This document shows positions 1 through 5,968 of a DNA stretch of 23,271 bases, one piece after another. The notes beneath the pieces are model-generated. The model ran no database searches. It was not told where the DNA came from and saw nothing but the letters and a program-made list of their open reading frames with translations. The translations under genes and the position numbers were made by a program. Numbering within the stretch: the first letter of the stretch is position 1; the number at the start of each line of letters is the position of its first letter. Source of the DNA: Moraxellaceae bacterium (lineage in GTDB: Bacteria; Pseudomonadota; Gammaproteobacteria; Pseudomonadales; Moraxellaceae); the NCBI GenBank assembly GCA_030684415.1, contig JAUXNL010000546.1:1-23271 (forward strand), written 5' to 3'.

Positions 1-769
1 GGCCGAGATCGCGCAACGACTCCACATCGTCACGATGCGACACGCGCTCCACGTCCTGCTCGATGATGGGGCCCTGATCCAGGTCCGCCGTGACGTAATG
101 CGCCGTGGCGCCAATCAGCTTCACACCCTTCTCATACGCCTGCCGGTAAGGGTTGGCACCGACAAAGGCCGGCAGGAAGGAATGATGAATGTTGATGATG
201 CGATGCGGCCAGGCCGCTACAAAATCCGCGCTGAGAATCTGCATGTAGCGCGCCAGCACGACCAGCTCACAGCCCGCGAGCAGCGACTGCACCTTCGCCT
301 CGGCTTCTGCCTTGTTGTCGCCATTGACCGGCACCAGATGAAAAGGCACGCCAAACGAACGCACATCATCTTCCAGATCGGGATGGTTACTGATGACGCA
401 GGCAATCTCGCAAGGCAGGCCGCCACGCGACCAGCGCCAGAGCAGCTCGAGCATGGCGTGATCGTACTTGGACACCAGCACCGCCACCTTTTTCAGGTCG
501 GCGGCATAGCTGATGCGCCAGTCCATGTTGTAGCGAGCCGCCACTGCATCACCAAAGGTCTTGGCGAGCACACTGCGCGAAAGATCGAGATGCGGCGTCT
601 GGAATTCCAGCCGCATGAAATAGGTGCCGCCCTCCGGTTCCGTGGAGTGCTGGTCCAGCGCCGTGATGTTGGCACCGTGGTTATAGAGGAAGTTCGATAC
701 CGCGCTGACGATGCCGGGTTTATCCGGGCAGGTAATCAGAAGACGGGCGGTGGTGTTTTGGCTAGGCAT
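1..769 (-). CDS. purU: Formyltetrahydrofolate deformylase, C-terminus cut by window edge
   Basis: PurU hydrolyses 10-formyl-tetrahydrofolate to THF plus formate, supplying formate for purine synthesis and balancing the one-carbon pool; it is cytosolic. The reading frame is open from the ATG at 769 to the window edge, about 256 codons. Residues ~8-85 form an ACT domain (LLITCPDKPGIVSAVSNFL), followed by a formyltransferase fold. The active-site stretch INIHHSFLPAF lies near residues 191-201, and the downstream TAHYVTADLDQGPII segment holds the conserved catalytic Asp. Both match E. coli PurU closely as I remember it. That family is about 280-290 aa, so roughly the last 30 residues lie outside the window. 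The ACT domain distinguishes it from PurN. The AraC gene upstream is on the same strand but 121 bp away, so probably a separate unit. Confidence 0.95.
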   Translation of the reverse strand, partial: MPSQNTTARLLITCPDKPGIVSAVSNFLYNHGANITALDQHSTEPEGGTYFMRLEFQTPHLDLSRSVLAKTFGDAVAARYNMDWRISYAADLKKVAVLVSKYDHAMLELLWRWSRGGLPCEIACVISNHPDLEDDVRSFGVPFHLVPVNGDNKAEAEAKVQSLLAGCELVVLARYMQILSADFVAAWPHRIINIHHSFLPAFVGANPYRQAYEKGVKLIGATAHYVTADLDQGPIIEQDVERVSHRDDVESLRDLG

Positions 770-890
770 GCAGGAAACCGGGCGGCAGACGCGAAAGCGC
801 AGACTCTACCGCAAACGCCCTGCCCGCAGGAACGGCCCGGCACCGCGACTTGCCGTCTGTCCCGCCTTGATGAGCGCGCCAGCCGGCACA

Positions 891-1949
891 TCAGCCAGCG
901 ACCCAGCCGCCTTCATCATCATCGTCAGGCTCAGCATCCGCCGGCAGGCCGAGCAACTCTCGGCGATAGCTGGCCGGTGTGCGCCCGGTCCACTTCTTGA
1001 ACGCACGGTGGAAGGAGCTGGCCTCGGAAAACCCCATCATCAGGGCGATTTCATCAATCGACAGCTCTTCCTTGCCGAGGTAATAGAGCGACGCATCCTT
1101 ACGGATGCTGTCTTTGATTTCCTGATAGCTGGTGTTTTCTTCCTTGAGCCGACGACGCAGCGTTTGCGGCGTCATGCTCAGTTGCTCGCAAACCTGGGAA
1201 AAGTCTGGAAAAGCATTGCCGTATTCGCGCGAGATGATGGCGCGGATCTGCTCCGGCAACCCGATGGGCTGGGCATTGCCGACAATGATCAGCGCCAGTG
1301 AATCCTTCAGAAACTTCGACAGCGACAAGGGATTCTGCACCAGCGGCAAGTTGAGCCAGCCCGAGGGAAAGATGATGCAGGTCTCTGGCTGGTTGTATTC
1401 GACCGCTGCCCGGAACAGACGCCGGAACTCCGGTGCTTGCGGTGGCTCCGGGAAATCGAAATGGATGGCAGACGGCTCCAGGTTGCGCCCGGTCAGCCAG
1501 CTCCAGAAGCGCAGGGAAATGAACACCATTCCTTCCAGGATGATGTCGCGCGACTCGACGGCAGGCGTGAACAGTTGCAGCCGGCTTTGCGTTTCATGGC
1601 GCTCAAGCCGTGACTTCAGGGGCAAATCAAAGAGTTGGTAGAACTGCGCAGAGCGCAAAATGGCCTTGCCCAGGCCCGGCGAATTGATGACCGCATGCGC
1701 CATCATCGAGAACGTACCCGGTTTTGACTTCTGGCCACGGCCAAGGCCGATGAATTCGTCTTCGGTGCGCCGCATCACGATTTGCAGCAGACGGATGAAA
1801 TCACTGGTGGCGAGCATCGCTTCCGGCTGCATCAGCAAGGCGGCATCCAGACCCGCCTCGTGAAACAGGTCGGCAAGATCCACCCCTTCTCGGGCAACGC
1901 CGGAAAGCAGCCGCGTGACATAGGCAATGCTGATGGTATTCCGGTTCAC
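891..1949 (-). CDS. AraC-family transcriptional regulator with Arabinose_bd-type N-terminal domain
   Basis: A 352-aa cytosolic DNA-binding regulator. Residues ~20-205 resemble the Arabinose_bd/OruR-type ligand-sensing domain (PF12625 style). Residues ~235-332 form the AraC double helix-turn-helix, with helix pairs near 248-270 (DFSQVCEQLSMTPQTLRRRL) and 297-320, ending in the signature GFSEASSFHRAFKKWTGRTP. The C-terminal tail is acidic (DDDDE). The start is GTG at 1949, with an AGGG Shine-Dalgarno element six bases upstream. It is divergent from the acyl-CoA dehydrogenase across ~205 bp, the usual arrangement for a regulator and its target, so it probably responds to a fatty-acyl or related lipid signal and controls that gene. 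The target and ligand are inference; the family call is firm. Confidence 0.92.
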   Translation of the reverse strand: MNRNTISIAYVTRLLSGVAREGVDLADLFHEAGLDAALLMQPEAMLATSDFIRLLQIVMRRTEDEFIGLGRGQKSKPGTFSMMAHAVINSPGLGKAILRSAQFYQLFDLPLKSRLERHETQSRLQLFTPAVESRDIILEGMVFISLRFWSWLTGRNLEPSAIHFDFPEPPQAPEFRRLFRAAVEYNQPETCIIFPSGWLNLPLVQNPLSLSKFLKDSLALIIVGNAQPIGLPEQIRAIISREYGNAFPDFSQVCEQLSMTPQTLRRRLKEENTSYQEIKDSIRKDASLYYLGKEELSIDEIALMMGFSEASSFHRAFKKWTGRTPASYRRELLGLPADAEPDDDDEGGWVAG

Positions 1950-2057
1950 ACAAATCCCTGCCCGGTGGTTTCTCTTTCAAATCAGGAGGTTATCAGATGA
2001 CTCCCGGGAGCGCACCGAATGCGTGACTGACTGGTACAAAATGTCAGGAATTTTGGG

Positions 2058-2071
2058 CAATGGCGTCATTG
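2058..2071. promoter_or_regulatory. Imperfect palindrome in the AraC/acyl-CoA dehydrogenase divergent region
   Basis: CAATGGCGTCATTG is a 14-bp palindrome with one mismatched pair, about midway between the regulator start (1949) and the dehydrogenase start (2155). It could be an operator for the divergent AraC regulator or another factor. AraC proteins more often bind direct repeats, so this is only a candidate. Confidence 0.25.
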
Positions 2072-2154
2072 GCGCTCTACAGCCGCCCGCGCAGACTCGC
2101 CGCATCCTGTCCGGCGCCCCGGACGATGCCTTGCACCAACTGCCGGAGACCCGC

Positions 2155-3285
2155 ATGAAACGCGCCCACTTTGATGCCGACCACGAACTGTTCCGTGAAA
2201 ACTTCCGCAAGTTTTGCGAAACCGAAATCCGTCCGCATCAGGAAGAATGGCTCAAGGCTGGCATCGTCTCGCGCGACATCTGGCAAAAGGCGGGCGAAAA
2301 CGGCTATCTCTGCCCGTTCATCGATGAGCAGTACGGCGGCCTCGGCCTCAAGGATTTCCGCTACTCGCAAATCATGATCGAAGAACTGGCCCGCATCGGT
2401 GAATCCGGCTTTGCGCTCAGCCTGCACAACGATGTGATCGCTCCTTACCTCGACTCTTTCTGCAACGAAGAACAAAAGGCCCGCTGGCTGCCGAAAATCT
2501 GCTCCGGCGAAGCGATTCTCGCCGTGGCGATGACCGAGCCCGGCACCGGCTCCGACCTCAAGGGCATCAAGACCAAGCTCGAAGACAAAGGCGATCACCT
2601 GATTCTCAACGGCGCCAAAACCTTCATTTCCAACGGCATTCTCTCCGATATCGTGATTGTGGCAGCCCAGTATGAAGACAAGGGCATCACGCTGGTCGTG
2701 GTCGAGCGCGGCATGGAAGGTTTCGAACGCGGCCGCAAGCTTGAAAAAATGGGTATGCACTCGCAAGACACGGCCGAGCTGTTTTTCAACAACGTGATCG
2801 TGCCCAAGGCCAACATCATCGGCATGCCCGGCATGGGCTTCATGTACCTGATGCAGAAGCTGGCGCAGGAACGCATTGTCTGCGCCATCGGCGCCATCGC
2901 CGGCGCACAGTTCGTGCTGGAGCACACGCTGGCTTATGTGAAAGACCGCAAAGCCTTCGGCAAGCCCATCGGCTCGTTCCAAGCCAACCGCTTCACCATG
3001 GCGGAAATGAAAACCGAAATCACCATCGGCCAGACCTTTATTGACAGCTTGGTCATGAAGTGTGTTGACGGCACCATCACGCCAGAAGAAGCCTTCATGG
3101 CCAAGTACTGGACCACCGACCTCGTCAACAAGGTGGCCTACGATGGCGTGCAGTTGCACGGCGGCTACGGCTTCATGCTGGAGTACCCGATTGCCCGTGC
3201 TTATATCGATGCCCGCATCACCACGATTTTTGCCGGCACCAATGAAATCATGAAGGAAATGATCGGCCGCGGCATGGGGCTCTGA
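2155..3285 (+). CDS. Acyl-CoA dehydrogenase (LCAD/IVD type)
   Basis: A FAD-dependent dehydrogenase that introduces the alpha,beta double bond into an acyl-CoA, the first step of beta-oxidation; cytosolic, normally a homotetramer passing electrons to ETF. The product is 376 aa, a normal family length, with N-terminal helical (~6-117), middle beta (~121-213, containing AMTEPGTGSDL) and C-terminal helical domains (~225-374). The catalytic base appears to be Glu239 in AQERIV, the helix-G position used by LCAD and isovaleryl-CoA dehydrogenase. The C-terminal position used by MCAD reads IFAGTNE, with Ala instead of Glu. I chose ATG 2155 because GGAGA lies five bases upstream and the family N-terminus begins there; the frame is open further upstream to 1927. 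Substrate could be long-chain or branched acyl-CoA. It is divergent from the AraC regulator. Confidence 0.93.
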   Translation: MKRAHFDADHELFRENFRKFCETEIRPHQEEWLKAGIVSRDIWQKAGENGYLCPFIDEQYGGLGLKDFRYSQIMIEELARIGESGFALSLHNDVIAPYLDSFCNEEQKARWLPKICSGEAILAVAMTEPGTGSDLKGIKTKLEDKGDHLILNGAKTFISNGILSDIVIVAAQYEDKGITLVVVERGMEGFERGRKLEKMGMHSQDTAELFFNNVIVPKANIIGMPGMGFMYLMQKLAQERIVCAIGAIAGAQFVLEHTLAYVKDRKAFGKPIGSFQANRFTMAEMKTEITIGQTFIDSLVMKCVDGTITPEEAFMAKYWTTDLVNKVAYDGVQLHGGYGFMLEYPIARAYIDARITTIFAGTNEIMKEMIGRGMGL

Positions 3286-3502
3286 AAACCAGCATTTGCA
3301 ACGGGTACTCCGGCTGGCAATCCTGTTCGCGCCAAGTCTGCCCAGCCAAGGCGTGATCCGGGCATGAGTAAAGCGGCTTTTACATACGAAAAAAGCCGCA
3401 GGACTTTGGCAGGCAGGCTCAGGCCGAAAGGTTTCAGAATGCAGCCGTTACCGGCGCTGGCCTGACAGCAGGCGGCACTGATTTTTTAAAAGATGTTTTC
3501 GG
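3286..3502. other. Gap between acyl-CoA dehydrogenase and SDR, upstream part
   Basis: No credible gene is seen here. The stretch holds a hairpin at 3373-3399 and leads into the 14-bp repeat array. A promoter for the downstream dehydrogenase probably lies here or inside the array, but I cannot point to a convincing -35/-10 pair. Confidence 0.5.
3373..3399 (+). terminator. Hairpin after the acyl-CoA dehydrogenase, possible terminator
   Basis: GCGGCTTTT and AAAAGCCGC form a perfect 9-bp stem around a 9-nt loop, 87 bp downstream of the dehydrogenase stop. The A/T part of the stem is on the loop side and no U-run follows, so this is not a textbook intrinsic terminator. It may be a 3'-end stabiliser or a protein-binding site. 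Confidence 0.35.
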
Positions 3503-3597
3503 GCAACCGCTTAGCAAGCGACTCTTGGTAAGTGACTCTTCGCAACTGGCTCTTAGCAACTGGCTCTTAGCAACCGGCTCTTAGCAACTGACAACGG
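3503..3597 (+). repeat. Array of 14-bp tandem repeats just upstream of the SDR gene
   Basis: Six consecutive 14-bp units begin at 3514, 3528, 3542, 3556, 3570 and 3584, preceded by an 11-base partial copy at 3503-3513. The consensus is GCAACTGGCTCTTA; the units at 3542 and 3556 are identical and the unit at 3570 differs by one base. The outer units diverge more, which fits an ageing array grown by slippage. The array ends 10 bp before the ATG at 3608, and its last unit runs into the Shine-Dalgarno GGGAG (3596-3600). It therefore lies in the 5' untranslated or promoter region and could affect expression through copy number. Confidence 0.85.
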
Positions 3598-3607
3598 GAG
3601 AACAACA

Positions 3608-4510
3608 ATGACAATCCGTTTTGATGATCGCGTCGCCATTGTCACGGGCGCAGGTGGTGGACTTGGCCGCTCGCATGCACTGGCGTTTGCCGCGCGTGGC
3701 GCCAAAGTTGTGGTGAATGATCTGGGGGGCTCGGCATTTGGCGAAGGCGCCAGCAGCACGCCGGCCCAGAAAGTGGTGGATGAAATCATCGCGGCCGGCG
3801 GCGAAGCCGTCGCCAATTACGACTCCGTACTCGATGGCGACAAGATCGTGCAGACCGCGCTGGACAACTTCGGGCGCATCGACATCCTCGTCAACAATGC
3901 CGGCATCCTCCGCGACAAGTCCTTCCACAAGATGACGGAAGAAGACTGGGACCTGGTTTACAACGTGCACGTCAAGGGCGCGTTCAAGGTGACCCATGCC
4001 GCCTGGGAACATCTGCGCGAGCAGAACTACGGCCGTATCATTTTCACCGCTTCCGCCTCCGGCCTGTATGGCAATTTTGGCCAGGCCAACTACTCCATGG
4101 CCAAACTCGGGCTGCATGGCCTCGCGCAAACGCTGGCAATTGAAGGCCGTAGCAAAAACATTCTGGTGAATTCGATTGCGCCTGTTGCCGGCTCGCGCAT
4201 GACGGAAACCATCATGCCGCCCGAAGTGGTCGAGCAACTGAAGCCAGAGTTCGTCAGCCCGTTGGTATTGTGGTTGGCGAGCGAAGCCAACAGCGACAAT
4301 AGTGGCGGCGTCTATGAAGTTGGCGCTGGCTATATGGCCAAGCTGCGCTGGGAACGCACACGTGGAGTGGCGTTTGCCCTGGCCAACGGCATCAGTGCCG
4401 ATGATGTGGCGGCACAGTGGGAACGCATCACCAGTTTTGATGATGCTACGCATCCATCCAGTGGCCAGGAAGCGATGATGGACATGTTTGCCAACCTGCA
4501 AAAACGCTGA
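3608..4510 (+). CDS. SDR-family (R)-3-hydroxyacyl-CoA dehydrogenase-like protein (MFE-2 type)
   Basis: A 300-aa short-chain dehydrogenase/reductase, cytosolic and NAD(P)-dependent. The cofactor motif TGAGGGLG is at residues 13-20 and NNAG at 96-99. The catalytic set is Asn119, Ser149, Tyr162 and Lys166 (GNFGQANYSMAK). The insert after beta-2 (NDLGGSAFGEG...) and the SASGLYGNFGQANYS block match the dehydrogenase domain of peroxisomal multifunctional enzyme 2 (HSD17B4), which oxidises 3-hydroxyacyl-CoA. The hydratase and SCP2 domains of full MFE-2 are absent, as is common for bacterial stand-alone versions. The C-terminal ~60 residues (GGVYEVGAGYMAKLRWERT...) also fit that subfamily. GGGAG lies seven bases before the ATG. 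With the acyl-CoA dehydrogenase upstream it suggests a fatty-acid or steroid side-chain oxidation module; the exact substrate is unknown. Confidence 0.92.
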   Translation: MTIRFDDRVAIVTGAGGGLGRSHALAFAARGAKVVVNDLGGSAFGEGASSTPAQKVVDEIIAAGGEAVANYDSVLDGDKIVQTALDNFGRIDILVNNAGILRDKSFHKMTEEDWDLVYNVHVKGAFKVTHAAWEHLREQNYGRIIFTASASGLYGNFGQANYSMAKLGLHGLAQTLAIEGRSKNILVNSIAPVAGSRMTETIMPPEVVEQLKPEFVSPLVLWLASEANSDNSGGVYEVGAGYMAKLRWERTRGVAFALANGISADDVAAQWERITSFDDATHPSSGQEAMMDMFANLQKR

Positions 4511-4520
4511 AACCGCCCTC

Positions 4521-4557
4521 CCTCTTGCGCGGTTCGTCCTCCCTGCCGCGCAAGAGG
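4521..4557 (+). terminator. Perfect 12-bp hairpin after the SDR gene
   Basis: CCTCTTGCGCGG (4521-4532) and CCGCGCAAGAGG (4546-4557) form a perfect 12-bp stem with a 13-nt loop, starting 10 bp after the SDR stop. No U-tract follows, so it may act as a weak terminator or an mRNA 3'-end stabiliser. The next gene's -10 element begins about 16 bp later. Confidence 0.55.
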
Positions 4558-4572
4558 TGACGCGTTGCCGCG

Positions 4573-4581
4573 TGCTATAGT
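4573..4581 (+). promoter_or_regulatory. Extended -10 promoter for the HIT-domain gene
   Basis: TGCTATAGT is an extended -10 element (TGnTATAGT) about 30 bp before the ATG at 4611. The region ~17 bp upstream shows no good -35, as is typical of extended -10 promoters. Transcription would start near 4588, giving a short leader. Its position right after a hairpin suggests the HIT gene is transcribed independently of the SDR gene. Confidence 0.5.
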
Positions 4582-4610
4582 GCGGCTTTCTCCACCGCTG
4601 TGTGCACGCC

Positions 4611-5045
4611 ATGTTCGACCTGCATCCCCGGCTTTCGGCCGACACCATCCTGCTGGGCCGATTCCCGCTCAGCCTGTGCCTGCTCATGAATGACATGCAC
4701 TACCCTTGGCTCATCCTCGTGCCGCAGCGTGACAATTTGCGTGAAATATTCGAACTTCCCACAGAAGACCAGCAGCAACTGCTACGCGAATCCAGCTGGG
4801 TCAGCGAGCGCCTTTCGCGCCACTTCAATGCCACCAAGATCAATATCGGCGCGCTGGGCAATATGGTGCCTCAACTGCATCTGCACCATATCGCGCGCTA
4901 CGAAAATGACGCGGCATGGCCTGGCCCGGTCTGGGGCAAGCACCCGGCCCAGCCCTATACACTGGATAACCTGAAAATGATGCATGACCGTCTGCGCGAA
5001 GCATTTGCCGATGCCACGCAAATCGGTTTTGTCTGGGCCGAATGA
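4611..5045 (+). CDS. HIT-domain (histidine triad) protein
   Basis: A 144-aa small cytosolic protein of the histidine-triad superfamily, whose members hydrolyse or transfer nucleotides. The triad region is residues 84-95 (NMVPQLHLHHIA): Gln88 takes the place of the first His, His90 is the expected catalytic nucleophile and His92 the third His. The N-terminal half (LCLLMND, PWLILVPQRDNLREI) is the usual HIT beta-sheet, and the tail with WPGPVWG is characteristic of a proteobacterial HIT subfamily of about this length. No Shine-Dalgarno is evident. ATG 4611 is preferred over the in-frame GTG at 4602 because it starts at the family N-terminus. The promoter at 4573-4581 supports independent transcription. 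Substrate unknown. Confidence 0.9.
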   Translation: MFDLHPRLSADTILLGRFPLSLCLLMNDMHYPWLILVPQRDNLREIFELPTEDQQQLLRESSWVSERLSRHFNATKINIGALGNMVPQLHLHHIARYENDAAWPGPVWGKHPAQPYTLDNLKMMHDRLREAFADATQIGFVWAE

Positions 5046-5149
5046 TGGCGCAGGTGATGACTTTCTGGTGAAGCGTGCGTCGCCTGTTGCAAGACCCTGA
5101 ACCAACACTCGCACTCAGAAGCCGCTTAACAGCCTGAACCCATTCCGGC

Positions 5150-5161
5150 TGAGCCTGTCGA
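5150..5161 (+). repeat. Short dispersed repeat TGAGCCTGTCGA, copy 1
   Basis: This 12-mer occurs again at 5381-5392 in the same orientation. Its complement, TCGACAGGCTCA, is a motif I recall from dispersed intergenic repeats in many beta- and gammaproteobacteria. Confidence 0.5.
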
Positions 5162-5380
5162 CTCCCCTGACTTTTGTGAATCACCGCATCGAGGCCCGAC
5201 AACAACTCTTCAGGAACAGGCCGAGGGCACGTGGAGTCTTTGGAAAGCACCTCGGATTCTCGTCAGATGCGCACGAAGACGACGGAGCCACGGCTAGGGC
5301 TGGCATCCGCGCCCTGCAACCGTAAAACCGCCTGATGTTGATTTCTCTTTGCAGAAAACAAGGCCCACAGAGATTTATTC

Positions 5381-5392
5381 TGAGCCTGTCGA
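5381..5392 (+). repeat. Short dispersed repeat TGAGCCTGTCGA, copy 2
   Basis: Second exact copy of the 12-mer at 5150-5161, 231 bp downstream in the same gap and orientation. Confidence 0.5.
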
Positions 5393-5495
5393 TGAGCATG
5401 CAAATGCACGGAGGCTTTTTTTCAGCAAGCTGTTTCCCGGATCGGGATGGCCGGGTCGCGAGTCAATCACGCAAGCATGATCGATTCAGCGTGGA

Positions 5496-5552
5496 GCGAT
5501 TCCGGACAGATGCCGGAATCGCGGGCTGAAAAAGCCCGGAATCGGCGTTTTT
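5496..5552. terminator. Alternative-hairpin cluster with T-run, likely bidirectional terminator
   Basis: GCGATTCCGG (5496-5505) pairs perfectly with CCGGAATCGC (5513-5522). Its core can pair equally with a second CCGGAATCG at 5536-5544, which is followed by GCG and a T-run (5548-5552). Between them GGGCT/AGCCC (5523-5537) forms a small hairpin. On the minus strand GCTGAAAAA and TTTTTCAGC can also pair. The cluster lies directly downstream of the receiver gene (minus) and far downstream of the HIT gene (plus), so termination in both directions is plausible. Confidence 0.5.
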
Positions 5553-5562
5553 CAGCAAGCGG

Positions 5563-5968
5563 TTAATGACGCGTCAACACCCACGCCATTGTGCGTTCCA
5601 GCTCCGCCAGCCCGAAGGGCTTTTCCAGCGTGGCATCGGCCCCCAGCAGGCGTACCAGCGACAATGAGTCGATGCTGAGATCCGTCCGCGCGCGCCCGGA
5701 CATGGCCACCACCGGCAGCGCCGGAAACCGCCGTTTCAGATCCGCAACCAGCGCCACCCCATCATGCTCAGGCATGACCAGATCGGTGAGCACCACATCC
5801 ACCGCCTGATCGGGCAAGCCCTGCCCCTGGCTCAAGTAATGCTGCGCCGCTTCACCATTTTCCACCGCCACCCACGGCATAGCCGCACTCGCCCAACGCT
5901 TCGGTCAAATACTGGCGCAGGCTGGCATCATCCTCCACCAGTAGCACGCGAGAGAGCGCCGGCTTCAC
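5563..5968 (-). pseudogene. Single-domain response regulator receiver, one-base frameshift
   Basis: A stand-alone CheY-like receiver that would accept phosphate from the upstream hybrid kinase. The GTG start (5968-5966) overlaps the kinase stop (GTGA), so translation is coupled. The first frame gives VKPALSRVLLVEDDASLRQY and runs to about GYAV, with the acidic pair EDD at the start of the fold. The rest of the receiver is in a different frame: DLVMP holds the phospho-acceptor Asp, AMSG the conserved Ser/Thr and LEKPF the conserved Lys. Removing one C from the CCC run at 5871-5873 joins them into a normal ~134-aa receiver (GYAVVAVENGEAA). As written, only a truncated frame from the ATG at 5880 (105 aa, lacking the acidic pocket) is open to the stop. 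It is either a true recent mutation or a sequencing error; the sequence cannot decide. Confidence 0.85.

Larger units (their letters stand above)
5046..5562. other. 517-bp gap rich in short repeats and hairpins
   Basis: I see no recognisable gene; the short open frames here resemble nothing known. Structure is present: two copies of TGAGCCTGTCGA (5150-5161, 5381-5392), two copies of TTTTTCAGCAAGC (5418-5430, 5548-5560), and a cluster of alternative hairpins at 5496-5552. The converging HIT gene (plus) and receiver gene (minus) both end at this gap, so terminators for both are expected here. Confidence 0.6.

Noticed and set aside
1782..2210. Small frames in the AraC/acyl-CoA dehydrogenase divergent region
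   Set aside because: They overlap the start of the regulator or the promoter region and resemble no protein.
2077..3159. Long minus-strand open frame of 360 codons opposite the acyl-CoA dehydrogenase
   Set aside because: It is a complement shadow of a clearly conserved gene, and its translation resembles no family.
3581..4696. Minus-strand open frame of 371 codons over the SDR gene
   Set aside because: Antisense to a gene with all SDR motifs; His/Arg-rich translation typical of shadow frames in GC-rich DNA.
5124..5562. Integron attC site
   Set aside because: A GCTTAAC-like core is present, but no matching GTTRRRY partner or nearby integrase gene is seen.
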